Shown here piece after piece: positions 26,569 through 34,562 of a stretch of 64,000 nucleotides of DNA. The stretch comes from JAOUEA01 sp963825685. Its GTDB lineage: Bacteria > Actinomycetota > UBA4738 > HRBIN12. Below the pieces are notes generated by a model, which did no database searches, was not told the origin of the DNA, and worked only from the letters and a program-made list of their open reading frames with translations. The translations under genes were made by a program, and so were the position numbers. The first letter of the stretch is position 1; the number at the start of each line of letters is the position of its first letter. The stretch is taken from assembly GCA_963825685.1 (NCBI GenBank), contig CAWGUD010000024.1, positions 1-64,000 on the forward strand, given 5' to 3'.

Positions 26569-26585
26569 TCATCCCCGCGCCCGAT

Positions 26586-26618
26586 GACGGTGGATCGGGA
26601 AGCACCCGATCCACCGTC
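26586..26618 (+). terminator. Rho-independent-like hairpin
   Basis: GACGGTGGATCGGG (26586-26599), a 5-base loop and the exact complement (26605-26618) lie 17 bases after the stop of the small membrane protein. A modest T-containing stretch follows. Confidence 0.75.
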
Positions 26619-26715
26619 GTGGCGCGCCTTGGTACTTCTCCTATCGCTTGAGATCGATCTGGTCGCTCCGGGATGCACAGCTTCTCGATCAGCCTCGCTG
26701 ATGTCACCGTTCCAA

Positions 26716-27513
26716 CTACCGGATCGTGGTGAAGCCTGCGGCCTCGCAGGCGTCGACCATCATCCTGATGTCGTCGTAGGAGGACGAGTCGACCGCCACG
26801 AACCGATCCACGAGGCCGACGTCGAGTCGCTCCCGGCAGGACGGATCATCGCCCATGGCGAGCAACACGGCTCGGATGTCCTCCCTGAGTTCCCTCGGCA
26901 GCCGCTTCGACACCGCGACCGGCTGGATCGTGGAAGGACCCAGCACGTCGATCACGCGAAGTCTCTTCCGCAGCGCGAGGTCGTCCCGGAGAGCGACCGC
27001 GAGCACCTGCGAGTCGATGGCCGAGGCGTCGACCTCGGCCTTCGACACCATCCGGATCGACTCCTCATGGAACCCGGCTTCGATGACCTCACCGAAGAAC
27101 CCGCTCGTCTCTCCCATGCGGAGCAGGTGGAATCGCGTGATCCCATACCCTGAGTGCGAGAGCGGTTCGTTGTAGGACCAGGACCGCCCGCGCAGATCCT
27201 CGAAGGAGCGGAACGGGCTCTCGCGGTGGACGATCACGTCGGAGAAGTAGACCGGCGCTCCGGCGTAGCGCTCGCCCTGCAGCACGGGAGCGGCCACCGG
27301 CTCCGCAGGGGAGATCCCCTGGCGTTCGAACATCACGTACGGAAGGCTGCACACGAAGCAGACGTCGTTCTCGTCCCGCGCGCAGCTCTCGTAGTCGGTC
27401 TCGACGACGAGCTCTGTTGGGATACCGAGCTGCCGACCGATCTCATCCATGACGACCTCGTATACCGGCAGGATGTTGGGAGCCAGGTACGTGCCGATCC
27501 GCAGTCGATCCAC
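26716..27513 (-). CDS. PhnD-like periplasmic-binding-fold protein, orphan
   Basis: Protein of 265 residues from the GTG at 27513. The order RIGTYLAPNILPVYEVVMDE, FVCSLPYVMFE, PVYFSDVIVHRESPF, SWSYNEPLSHSGY and a late ELREDIRAVLLAMGDD is that of PhnD/phosphonate-type or nitrate-type binding proteins. It has no signal peptide and no ATPase or permease beside it, so a cytoplasmic sensory or enzyme-like use of the fold is possible. The start is 34 bases from the outer tRNA-Val repeat of island A. Confidence 0.75.
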   Translation of the reverse strand: MDRLRIGTYLAPNILPVYEVVMDEIGRQLGIPTELVVETDYESCARDENDVCFVCSLPYVMFERQGISPAEPVAAPVLQGERYAGAPVYFSDVIVHRESPFRSFEDLRGRSWSYNEPLSHSGYGITRFHLLRMGETSGFFGEVIEAGFHEESIRMVSKAEVDASAIDSQVLAVALRDDLALRKRLRVIDVLGPSTIQPVAVSKRLPRELREDIRAVLLAMGDDPSCRERLDVGLVDRFVAVDSSSYDDIRMMVDACEAAGFTTIR

Positions 27514-27546
27514 GGTTGCGAAGCGTAGTCGTGCTCATCCGTTCTC

Positions 27547-27594
27547 GTGGGCGCTGAGGGAGTCGAACCCCCGACCTTCGCCTGGTAAGGGCGA
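27547..27594 (-). repeat. tRNA-Val 3'-half remnant, outermost attachment-like site
   Basis: A 48-bp copy of the 3' half of tRNA-Val(UAC) (anticodon arm through acceptor end), with three mismatches to 34482-34529. The 5' half is absent, so it is not a tRNA gene. It marks the distal end of the older island. Confidence 0.85.
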
Positions 27595-27668
27595 GATGAA
27601 GGTGCTGGTCAGGGCGCTCTGGGAGCGGATTGCCGGTGACGGCGAGATACTCGTCGGTCATCGGAGAC

Positions 27669-28382
27669 TCATCCCTTGAACGCGGCCATGCCCAGTCTCG
27701 CCCGAAACGGCTCAAGGCCGTCCCGCTGCATCTGCGCGCGCTTCTCGAGCACGGTGAAGTCGAATCCCTGTAGCCGCTCGTCCGAGCGCGACAGCTCGCC
27801 GAGGAGCCGCCATAGGAGCTGCTTGCCTTCCACGCCGAGGCTGAGCAGTTCGACCTCTTCGAGGCGCGCCACGGCCGCACCTGAACCGAGGACCGGCACG
27901 TAACCCTTGAGCCTCGTCAGGAGCTCGACGCCGAGCGCACCGGCCCGCTTCACCGGGTTGCTCTGTGCCCCGACCGCCGTCATCACTCGTTCGAGCATGT
28001 GGCGGTCCTCCTCGATCTCGCCGACCAGGCCCCTCAGATGCCGTCCGAGTTCGGAGTCGCGCTGCTGTTCTCGGCACCGGTTCGCCAGCTGGATGGCGGC
28101 GGCGGAGCCGGCGAGGTGGTCGTTCAGATACGCGCTCAGTCGTGCGTCCGAGTCACCGCGAGAGCTTGCCCCACGGTCTTCGGCTGCGTCGTTGGTGCGA
28201 TCTGTGCTGCGACCGGAGTCTGGCACGTCGATCCCTCCCAGATCCCATTCATGATTCCCGACATCCGCTCGTTCTGACGGTGGAGTATCCGATCGCGGGC
28301 CCTGTGAAACCGCAGGGCTATCCCTGACCTGCCTTCGATCGTCGCGGATCGTTTCGAGGCGGCTCGGCCGGGGAACACGCAT
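27669..28382 (-). CDS. Helical (ferritin-like?) protein, unknown function
   Basis: Frame of 237 residues. The first 75 residues are polar, low in conserved pattern and may not be translated. The rest (LSAYLNDHLAGSAAAIQLAN onward) is an amphipathic four-helix type, with GEIEEDRHMLERVM and LEEVELLSLGVEGKQLLW segments seen in actinobacterial ferritin-like conserved hypotheticals. Acidic and His residues are spaced as possible metal ligands. The start is uncertain and could lie 150-230 bases downstream of 28382. Confidence 0.65.
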   Translation of the reverse strand: MRVPRPSRLETIRDDRRQVRDSPAVSQGPRSDTPPSERADVGNHEWDLGGIDVPDSGRSTDRTNDAAEDRGASSRGDSDARLSAYLNDHLAGSAAAIQLANRCREQQRDSELGRHLRGLVGEIEEDRHMLERVMTAVGAQSNPVKRAGALGVELLTRLKGYVPVLGSGAAVARLEEVELLSLGVEGKQLLWRLLGELSRSDERLQGFDFTVLEKRAQMQRDGLEPFRARLGMAAFKG

Positions 28383-28450
28383 CCGGTGGCGACAACAGCG
28401 GAACGACCCACACCGGGGGACGGGTCGGGACCCCGAGACGCACCATCACC

Positions 28451-28930
28451 GTGCCGAGCATCTTCCTCGGCATCGGCTTGGGAGGGTTCTTCGACGGGAT
28501 CGTCCTCCACCAGATCCTTCAGTGGCACCACATGCTCACGTCCACAGGCGACTACTCGGCGACGACGGTGAGCGGTCTGGAGGTCAACACCCTGTGGGAT
28601 GGGCTCTTCCACGCAACGACCTACGTGTTCGTCGCTGTCGGGATATCCATGATCTGGGCACGAGCGCGCGACGGTGGCTTCGTCTGGTCATGGCGCAGCC
28701 TGCTCGGGTGGAGCTTGGTCGGCTGGGGTCTGTTCGATCTGGTCGAAGGGATCATCGACCACCACATCCTCCAGATCCACCACGTCCGGAGCGGTCCGAA
28801 CGAACTCGCGTACGACCTCGGCTTCCTCGCGTTCGGCGCCGTTCTCCTGCTCGTCGGTTGGCTCCTCGCGCGCTCCGATCGGGCATCCATCAAGGAAGGA
28901 AGCGCGCCTGCCGCTGCGTTCGATAGCTAG
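28451..28930 (+). CDS. DUF2243 family membrane protein
   Basis: Protein of 159 residues with four predicted membrane helices and the diagnostic LGIGLGGFFDGIVLHQILQW and WDGLFH segments, plus the second VEGIIDHHILQIHHV repeat with its His clusters. The His-rich helices suggest metal or haem binding, but the function is unknown. The start is the GTG at 28451, with no good ribosome-binding site, so a few N-terminal residues may be missing. It is the second gene inside island A. Confidence 0.85.
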   Translation: MPSIFLGIGLGGFFDGIVLHQILQWHHMLTSTGDYSATTVSGLEVNTLWDGLFHATTYVFVAVGISMIWARARDGGFVWSWRSLLGWSLVGWGLFDLVEGIIDHHILQIHHVRSGPNELAYDLGFLAFGAVLLLVGWLLARSDRASIKEGSAPAAAFDS

Positions 28931-29183
28931 GCCGAGCCGAAGGCCCCACCGGAGTGCCGCGTCTACTTCGTCCGAGCCCCGTGGGAGCTCGATCTCGACC
29001 TTCGCCTACAGGTCGATCCGCTCGCACGGGGTCGTTCGCTGGATCCACAGCGAGGGAGACGTCTCGCTGCCCTCCATCTCGAACACCTGGTGGAGCTCGA
29101 CGTCGCGGATGGCGACGCGCGATCGAGCATGTCACAGCGAGGATCGGAGCCACGACCGCCCCGAACCCAGGAGCCCCAACCGA
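28931..29183. other. Non-coding stretch before the conserved leader
   Basis: About 250 bases between the DUF2243 gene and the leader repeat. Several frames are open but none has a convincing start or family pattern. Confidence 0.4.
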
Positions 29184-29537
29184 CGCTGAGGTCCCGTCGG
29201 TCATCTTGGGGCTGCACAATCGGTCGTCCGGGCCACTGCGCCGCGCACCCGCTCGTGGCAGGCTCGTGGGGTCGCCGGGGAGGCGTCCATGGGGGGAGGG
29301 CCTTCCAACGGCGGCGCCGAGAGGCTGCGGGGTCTTCCGGACCGCCTCAACCGCCCTGCGGTCGCTCGGTCTCACGCCTGACGTGAGGACGGCGGGACGA
29401 CTCTCCGGGGCCACGCGGCTCTCGAGCCTGCGGATCACCTCCCCCCGGCGTCGGAGGGTCGCCCCGTCCAGCTATGCATGATCCGGGCCTGGGCAAGGGC
29501 TCTAGGCACAGGGTTCAGGCAACGTGAGGAGGAGCAC
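29184..29537 (+). repeat. Conserved leader upstream of paralogue copy 1
   Basis: This 354-base region matches 59985-60393 at the nucleotide level: shared blocks include aatcggtcgtccgggccact, gccgagaggctgcggggtct and gcggtcgctcggtct. Reading frames differ between the copies because of small indels, so conservation is not for protein. A CCTCC...GGAGG hairpin and the final GAGGAGGAG site are kept in both. It may be a transcribed leader, promoter region or element end. Confidence 0.75.
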
Positions 29538-30311
29538 GTGGTGGACTATGCCGATCCGCTCGCAGAGTTCGTCGAGCGGGTGAGGAACGTGTACCTGCCT
29601 ACGTACGTCGCCAACCTCGATCGGAGGGACATCGGCCGGGTGGTACCCGGCTTCCCTTTGACCTTCGACCCGGACCAGATCAACACGAACGCAGAGACCG
29701 CGGCGGGATTCCTGCGGGCTGTCGATGAGGGACCCGTCGAGCGCAGACCAACCTCGTTCGGCCTCCCGAGGGACCGACCCAAGGGCAGATGTCCGATCTT
29801 CGATCGACCGACCTCGAAGGGGCGTCTCCCGTTCCTCGATGAGGGACCCTTGGGCGTCGCCGCTGCCGGCCTGCTCGCCCTCGATCTCGGATGGCCGGAG
29901 GAGCGGCTCGGCTTCCGGTCCCGCCTCGAGTACTTCGATGTCTCCGCATACGGTCCGCAGGATGACCCGATGATGAAGGGTCAGCTCGTGGTCGCCGCTG
30001 AGACGAAAGGGAAGCAGTCGGAGGTGCAAGAACTCATCGAGGACATCCAGCAGTGCGGAGGGATCGGCGCGCACCAAAGGGAGACGTGCGCAGTCACTCT
30101 GAGACGTCAGAGCGGCAACCACCACAACAAGTACAGAGGATTGATCAAGTTGCGTCCTCAGCTCCTCTGGCTCGTCGGCCCGGAGGAGCGTCACGTGTTC
30201 CGGCTCGAGTACAAGGGCTCGAAGCGGGTCGTGCTCGTGTCCGAGAACCGAGGAGGCCTTGCGTTGCGACGCCCTGCACGCCACTCCAGCCGTCAGGGGA
30301 GACTTGGCTGA
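29538..30311 (+). CDS. Paralogous unknown protein, copy 1 (possible PD-(D/E)xK nuclease)
   Basis: Starts at GTG-GTG-GAC (29538) after GAGGAGGAG, as in copy 2. Residues 1-235 align without gaps to copy 2, with about 35 differences. Conserved features: Asp134 in YFDVSAYG, AAETK (Glu155, Lys157), CGG..AH...ETC cysteines and NHHNKYRGL. The D...ETK spacing and flanking helices resemble a PD-(D/E)xK core, which I infer only. After residue 234 the read frame drifts to a stop at 30311. Removing one base near 30241 gives ALRCD... and a stop at 30324, making 262 codons, exactly the copy 2 length. The family is not recognised. Confidence 0.75.
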   Translation: MVDYADPLAEFVERVRNVYLPTYVANLDRRDIGRVVPGFPLTFDPDQINTNAETAAGFLRAVDEGPVERRPTSFGLPRDRPKGRCPIFDRPTSKGRLPFLDEGPLGVAAAGLLALDLGWPEERLGFRSRLEYFDVSAYGPQDDPMMKGQLVVAAETKGKQSEVQELIEDIQQCGGIGAHQRETCAVTLRRQSGNHHNKYRGLIKLRPQLLWLVGPEERHVFRLEYKGSKRVVLVSENRGGLALRRPARHSSRQGRLG

Positions 30312-30620
30312 GGCGGCCCCATGACCTGGAAGCTGAAGGCGTGCTCGCAGTCGAGATCCCGATTCTCTCGGACGAGGCCAGCCTCACATCCCTTTCGCGC
30401 GCCCTCCTTGAGGGAAAGTGGCTCTCCGGTTGACATCGGACCGCGCAGACGATCGCACTGACAAAGAGCGACGAACTGCCTCTCGGCCTGGCCGTTCTCT
30501 CTCTCTGTGGCCCTGAGTACCTTGATCGACGACCACGCCAGTTCCATCGAAGCCGAGGACGCCGATGCCAGTCAACAGCTCCTCGACACGGCGAGAGCCG
30601 AGCGGCGATATCTTCGTCCG
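30312..30620. other. Intergenic region of island A
   Basis: About 310 bases between paralogue copy 1 and the acetyltransferase. Its first 13 bases are the corrected 3' end of copy 1. An open frame runs into the acetyltransferase from 30507 (ATT-rich of family pattern is absent), but I see no separate gene. Confidence 0.4.
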
Positions 30621-31094
30621 ATGATCACGTTGCGGGACCTCATGGACTCCGACCGTGATGCCGTGCTGGCGCTGGGCATCGCGCCGGGCCAACGCAGGTT
30701 CGTGAGCACGGTCCCGGAGTCCTTGGCCGAGGCGGCGGATGAACCCGGCGCGCAGGCGATCACTTGGGCCGTCTATCGAGACGAGACGCCGGTGGGGTTC
30801 GTGATGATCGCCGACGAGGTCGAGGAGCCGTACATCCCCCACTACCTGTGGAAGCTCTTGATCGACGAGCGGTATCAGCGTCAGGGAGTGGGAACGGCGA
30901 CCCTCGACCTCATCGTTCGGTACTTCCTCGATCGACCCGGTGTCGACTCGATCACGACGAACGCGGCGGAGGGCGACGGGTCACCGATCCCGTTCTACGA
31001 ACGCTACGGCTTCGAGCGCACGGGCGAGATGCACGACGAGGAAGTCGTCCTTCGCCTGGATCTGCGAAAGCACGAGGCTCTCGGTGGGCGCTGA
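30621..31094 (+). CDS. GNAT-family N-acetyltransferase
   Basis: Protein of 157 residues from the ATG at 30621; an ATG at 30507 would add 38 unconserved residues. The GNAT acetyl-CoA site is present as LLIDERYQRQGVGTATLDLI (the R/Q-x-x-G-x-G/A motif), followed by PFYERYGFERTGE near the C-terminus. It resembles the spermidine/amine (BltD-like) branch. The last codons and the TGA (31092-31094) lie inside the tRNA-Val repeat, so the C-terminus was formed or truncated at the island junction. Confidence 0.88.
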   Translation: MITLRDLMDSDRDAVLALGIAPGQRRFVSTVPESLAEAADEPGAQAITWAVYRDETPVGFVMIADEVEEPYIPHYLWKLLIDERYQRQGVGTATLDLIVRYFLDRPGVDSITTNAAEGDGSPIPFYERYGFERTGEMHDEEVVLRLDLRKHEALGGR

Positions 31095-31131
31095 GGGTCT
31101 CGAACCCCCGACCTTCGCCTTGTAAGGGCGA
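31082..31131 (-). repeat. tRNA-Val 3'-half repeat between islands A and B
   Basis: A 50-bp perfect copy of 34480-34529, covering the anticodon arm to the acceptor end of tRNA-Val(UAC) plus two flanking bases. It is the junction between the two tandem islands and has no tRNA 5' half. Confidence 0.92.
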
Positions 31132-31237
31132 ATCGAGGCTATCCGCTGACCTGCGGCGATGCGGCGTGATTCGCCGAACAGGCCCCTGACCTGCACGTTT
31201 GTCGTCCGGGCCCGTCCGGCGTCATCCGGCCTGATCC

Positions 31238-31277
31238 CGAAGTCGCGCGCGGAATGCGCGCCCCCTGCGCGCCCCCT
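31238..31277. repeat. 40-bp direct repeat, left copy
   Basis: Identical over 40 bases to 34387-34426. The right copy encodes the integrase C-terminal tail (KSRARNARPLRAP in frame). The left copy lies 107 bases inside the left end of island B, so a second copy of the integrase 3' end once lay there. Confidence 0.85.
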
Positions 31278-31499
31278 AGCATCGAGCTCGTGGGATCGTG
31301 CAGCTATTCGATCGTCGTGCTCGACCACGACGCGAACCCCGGCAGGCCGGCGCGCCCGAGGTGCCGGGCAGGTGCTCGTGGCCGCGTCGTGACGGTTCGC
31401 CATCCGAGCGGCACGCGATACCTGCCGCGCACGATCGAGCACGGCCGAGCTCGTGACGTGCCCGGCGGTGCCCGAGCGACGAGAGCCGAGGCCGAACGC

Positions 31500-32137
31500 G
31501 CGCTCGAAATCGCGCTCGCGATCACGCGGCCCTGCGGCGTGCCGACCTTCGTCGACCGGGCGACGTACCTCGATGCCGCCGGCGCGCTCGGCCTCACGAC
31601 GGAGTTCACGTGGGACGCGTTCCTCGCCCTGGACGGAGTTCCGTTCGAGGAGGCGTCGCGCGTGCCGGCGCAGCTCGTCGAGATCGAGGACGCGATGCAG
31701 GCCCAGCCCGGTCTCTCGTCGGCTCGCGTGGTGAGCGGCCTCGACACGTTGTTCGACCTCGTCGACCTGCGCGTGAAGAACCTGCGGGTGCCGATCCTGC
31801 TCGTCGTGTTCCAGATCGGGGCGGTGACGCTCGCCGTGCTCGCCGGGGTGGGCTCGCTCACGCTCACGCGCCAGACGTTCGAGCTCGCGGTGCTGCACAG
31901 CCGCGGCTTCTCCCGCCGCACCCTGCTCGCGGCGCAGGGCGCGCAGGCGCTGCTGTACGCGGCGGTCGCGTTCCCGCTCGGACTGCTGCTGGGTCTCGGA
32001 CTCGCCAAGCTCGCCGGACGGTTCAACGGCGAGCAGCTCCCCGGCGTCGAGTTCCCCGCCCGACTCAACGACGGCGCGATCTGGCTCGGGCTCGCCGTGG
32101 CGCTCGTCGGCGCACTCGTGCTGCTGGCGCTCTCACA
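31500..32137 (+). pseudogene. FtsX-type ABC permease fragment
   Basis: A run of about 210 codons shows VPTFVDRATYLDAAGALG, PILLVVFQIGAVTLAVLAG, LAVLHSRGFSRRTLLAAQG and three membrane helices, the C-terminal part of actinobacterial FtsX/MacB-like permeases. It has no start and its pattern ends abruptly at LLALSQDHR (32137). It is a fragment in island B, and the boundaries are approximate. Confidence 0.6.
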
Positions 32138-32307
32138 AGATCACCGCGTTGATCGCCGAGCAACTCCTTTGCGTCCGAACGCGCGATCGCCGAGATCACT
32201 CCCTGTGAACAACGGACGACAAGCGATCGATTTGCCTCCCGTTTCAGCGTCGCGCGGGGCCTTTGATTTTCGGCCGAGTTTTCCAGCGGGATCAGCGGAT
32301 CGGACCA

Positions 32308-33159
32308 CTAGCCAGGCTTGTCGAATACGCCCTGGATGAACACCGTGCGCCCGGCGTCGGTGTTGCGCCCGGAGTTACTCATCTTGACGGCTGCCTGTTC
32401 TCCCAGCACGAGATGCATTCCAAGCGGAGGAGGGGCGTTGGAGCCGCTCGCACCCGACGCTTGCGCCTTCGCCTGCTGTGCCTTGCGCGCCGCCACGATG
32501 TCGGCGGTAATGTCGCGCCAGGTGCGCTCCAGGAGACCTGCACCGCGGATCAACCCGCGGAGGGATTCCGCATCGGCCAGATGGCTCTGGTTGGGGCGGC
32601 TCGCCCATGGGACCGGAAGCTCGATCGGCTCGCCGTTCCCAGCGCAGATTTCCTGGCAGACGAACAGCCCGCCCGGCCTGAGTACCCGGGCGATTCCGGA
32701 ATACAGGCGGCGCTTGTCCCGGATGTTCATCTGCATTTGTATCGTCCACACCACGTCGAAGCTGGACGCGGCGAACGGAAGCTCCAGGGCATCACCCGCC
32801 TGAAAGCGGGTGCGATCGGACAACCGCGTCATCCGAGAAAGGGCGTTGGCCACCCCGCAGAATTCAGGCGAGAGATCGATGCCTGTCACGTCGCAACCCA
32901 AAGTTGCGGCGAGGTAACGCGCCGGGCCGCCCAACCCGCTGCCCACGTCGAGCACTCGCGATCCTGGCGGAATCTTTGCAAGCTCCACCAATGCGCGCGT
33001 GGCCGAACGTCCCGCGGAGTGAAACTCGTCGGCCGGCGCGAGATCTTCGTGCGTGACCGAGTCCAGGTCTTTGCCGAGAGCTTGCAACCCCGCCACGATT
33101 CGCGGCAGAAGTCCGCCCGGCTCGTAGTGACGAAGCATTTCCTCGTGCGACTCGCCCAT
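32308..33159 (-). CDS. SAM-dependent methyltransferase (UbiE / sarcosine-methyltransferase-like)
   Basis: Protein of 283 residues. The class I motif is VLDVGSGLGGPARYLA (motif I), followed by VTGIDLS, DALELPFAASSFDVVWTIQ and VLRPGGLFVCQE, typical of UbiE/Gsmt-like enzymes that methylate small molecules. Its flanks and body contain more A/T and less typical codons than neighbouring genes, so it may have been acquired with the island. The substrate is unknown. Confidence 0.85.
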   Translation of the reverse strand: MGESHEEMLRHYEPGGLLPRIVAGLQALGKDLDSVTHEDLAPADEFHSAGRSATRALVELAKIPPGSRVLDVGSGLGGPARYLAATLGCDVTGIDLSPEFCGVANALSRMTRLSDRTRFQAGDALELPFAASSFDVVWTIQMQMNIRDKRRLYSGIARVLRPGGLFVCQEICAGNGEPIELPVPWASRPNQSHLADAESLRGLIRGAGLLERTWRDITADIVAARKAQQAKAQASGASGSNAPPPLGMHLVLGEQAAVKMSNSGRNTDAGRTVFIQGVFDKPG

Positions 33160-33257
33160 GGACGCAAATCCTGCGCGGATTTCGGGGAGCCGTCAACGCC
33201 GGCGGCAGCGGGCCTCAGCGTCGCGCACAGAGGCCTGTTTCGGGCGATGATGCGCCG

Positions 33258-33827
33258 GTGAGCCTTTCACCGACCGAGGCAGCGATCCTCGCCGCGTTCG
33301 GCGCCTCGGCGATCACCGGCGCCGTCACGTTCTCGATCACGGTCTATTCGGCGCGCCGGCAGCGGGATCGCGACGAACAGCAGCGGCAGCACGAGCGCGA
33401 GCGCGACGCCGACGAGCGGGCGAACAGGCTCGCCGACGAGCGACGCGATCGCCTGCGCGGTGGCTATCAGGCGATCGTGTACGCGGCGAGCACGATGCAC
33501 GCCGTGGCGAAAGAGCTGCAGGCCATCTGGGCGAACGAGCCGGTCGAGGTGCGCAACGAACGGCTGAACGCCGTGCTGCAGGATGCGACCGGCGACCTCG
33601 GGCGCGCCGTGGCGAGCCTCGCCCTCGACGATGGCACGGCGTCGGTGATCGAGGGCCTCGCGGCGATCCGAGGTGATTTCGCCCGTTACGTGGTGCAGAT
33701 CGAGCTCGTCAATCGGCGCGACGCCGGCACGCCCGACGCGCGACGCGAGGCGATCGCCCTGCTCGGACAGATCGAGGCGAAGTCGGGCGAGATCGAGCGG
33801 CTCGCCCGATCACACCTCGCGCCGTAG
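33258..33827 (+). CDS. Membrane-anchored coiled-coil protein, unknown function
   Basis: Protein of 189 residues from the GTG at 33258. One N-terminal membrane helix (about 7-29) is followed by a highly charged coiled coil (ARRQRDRDEQQRQHERERDA) and a helical C-terminal domain. No known family. It is within island B, and ribosome-binding support is weak. Confidence 0.6.
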   Translation: MSLSPTEAAILAAFGASAITGAVTFSITVYSARRQRDRDEQQRQHERERDADERANRLADERRDRLRGGYQAIVYAASTMHAVAKELQAIWANEPVEVRNERLNAVLQDATGDLGRAVASLALDDGTASVIEGLAAIRGDFARYVVQIELVNRRDAGTPDARREAIALLGQIEAKSGEIERLARSHLAP

Positions 33828-33831
33828 TCGC

Positions 33832-33978
33832 CTAGCCGGCAGCCGCGCGCACCGCGATCTCGTCGAGCGCCGCCGCCTCGTCGAGCTCGTCACCGCAGCC
33901 GGCGCAGGTCGCCACGTCGAGCAGCACGAGGCCGATCACGGTTTCGCAGCACGAGCACAGCACCTGCTCGACGCGCAT
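33832..33978 (-). CDS. Small zinc-ribbon protein
   Basis: A 48-residue frame from the ATG at 33978 carries CSCC and, 17 residues on, CAGC pairs (MRVEQVLCSCCETVIG and ATCAGCGDELDE), the form of a single zinc ribbon. The start lies beside the integrase fragment on the other strand, within the island. The small size lowers confidence. Confidence 0.55.
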   Translation of the reverse strand: MRVEQVLCSCCETVIGLVLLDVATCAGCGDELDEAAALDEIAVRAAAG

Positions 33979-34083
33979 CACGAGGCCACGCGCTGCCGCC
34001 GGCGGTGCGCCCTCGATCGGCAGGTGCCGCTGCAGTACGTGCCGGCGCCGGTGACGAGCTGCCCGCACCTGGGCACGTATCCG

Positions 34084-34467
34084 CCCGGCGGCGGCGGCCT
34101 CGTGTTCCCTGCACCGAACGGCGGCCCGATCAGGTGGTCGTCGTGGCGCGCGCGGTATTTCACGCCGGCCGTGGCCGCCGCCGGCATCGGCCCGACGACG
34201 CCGTACGCGCTGCGGCATTCGGCCGTGTCGATCATGGCCGCCTCGGGCGCGTCGCTGCACGAGGCCGGCCGGCGCGTCGGGCACCGCTCGGTGGTCACGA
34301 CGAACCGATACGCGCACCTGTTCGACGAGCGCGACGACGAGATCGCCGAGGCCGTCGATCGCCTCGCCCGCGAGGCCGCCGAGAGCCGAAGTCGCGCGCG
34401 GAATGCGCGCCCCCTGCGCGCCCCCTCGGGCATCGCATCGGTGACGGACCTGCCGCACCGCCCCTGA
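34084..34467 (+). pseudogene. Tyrosine recombinase (integrase), C-terminal fragment
   Basis: About 127 codons carry GGLVFPAPNGGPIRWSSW, PYALRHSAVSIMAASGAS, RRVGHRSVVTTNRYAHLF: the second-Arg (LRHS), GH and nucleophile-Tyr part of a phage integrase. The first half of the protein, including the first catalytic Arg, is absent. It lies 13 bases from the repeat at the tRNA-Val end, as expected for the integrase of island B. Confidence 0.85.
34387..34426. repeat. 40-bp direct repeat, right copy
   Basis: Second copy of 31238-31277, inside the integrase fragment tail. The two copies have the same orientation and are identical over 40 bases. Confidence 0.85.
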
Positions 34468-34482
34468 CCTGCGGTTTTACGG

Positions 34483-34555
34483 TGGGCGCTGAGGGTCTCG
34501 AACCCCCGACCTTCGCCTTGTAAGGGCGACGCTCTGCCAGCTGAGCTAAGCGCCC
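34483..34555 (-). tRNA. tRNA-Val (anticodon UAC)
   Basis: A 73-nt cloverleaf on the minus strand: acceptor GGGCGCU/AGCGCCC with discriminator A, D-arm GCUC...GAGC, anticodon loop CUUACAA in a UCGCC/GGCGA stem, and T-arm GGGGGUUCGAGACCCUC. The anticodon UAC reads GUA and related valine codons. CCA is not encoded (ACCG follows). It is the integration target of islands A and B, and only this copy is complete. Confidence 0.96.
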
Positions 34556-34562
34556 GCGCTCT

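Larger units (their letters stand above)
27547..31131. mobile_element. Island A: degenerate tRNA-Val-associated island
   Basis: A 3.6-kb segment bounded by tRNA-Val 3'-half repeats at 27547-27594 and 31082-31131. It holds a helical protein, a DUF2243 membrane protein, copy 1 of the paired unknown gene with its leader, and an acetyltransferase. No integrase survives in it. It lies distal to island B, as expected for the earlier of two successive insertions at one tRNA 3' end. Confidence 0.75.
31082..34529. mobile_element. Island B: tRNA-Val-inserted integrative element remnant
   Basis: A 3.4-kb segment between perfect 50-bp direct repeats, one of them within the intact tRNA-Val. A tyrosine-recombinase C-terminal fragment sits next to the tRNA in the usual position. 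Other contents: a permease fragment, a methyltransferase, a coiled-coil membrane protein and a small zinc-ribbon protein. It is too degraded to move by itself. Confidence 0.85.

Noticed and set aside
31082..31131. A second functional tRNA-Val
   Set aside because: Only the 3' half is present; it is an integration repeat.
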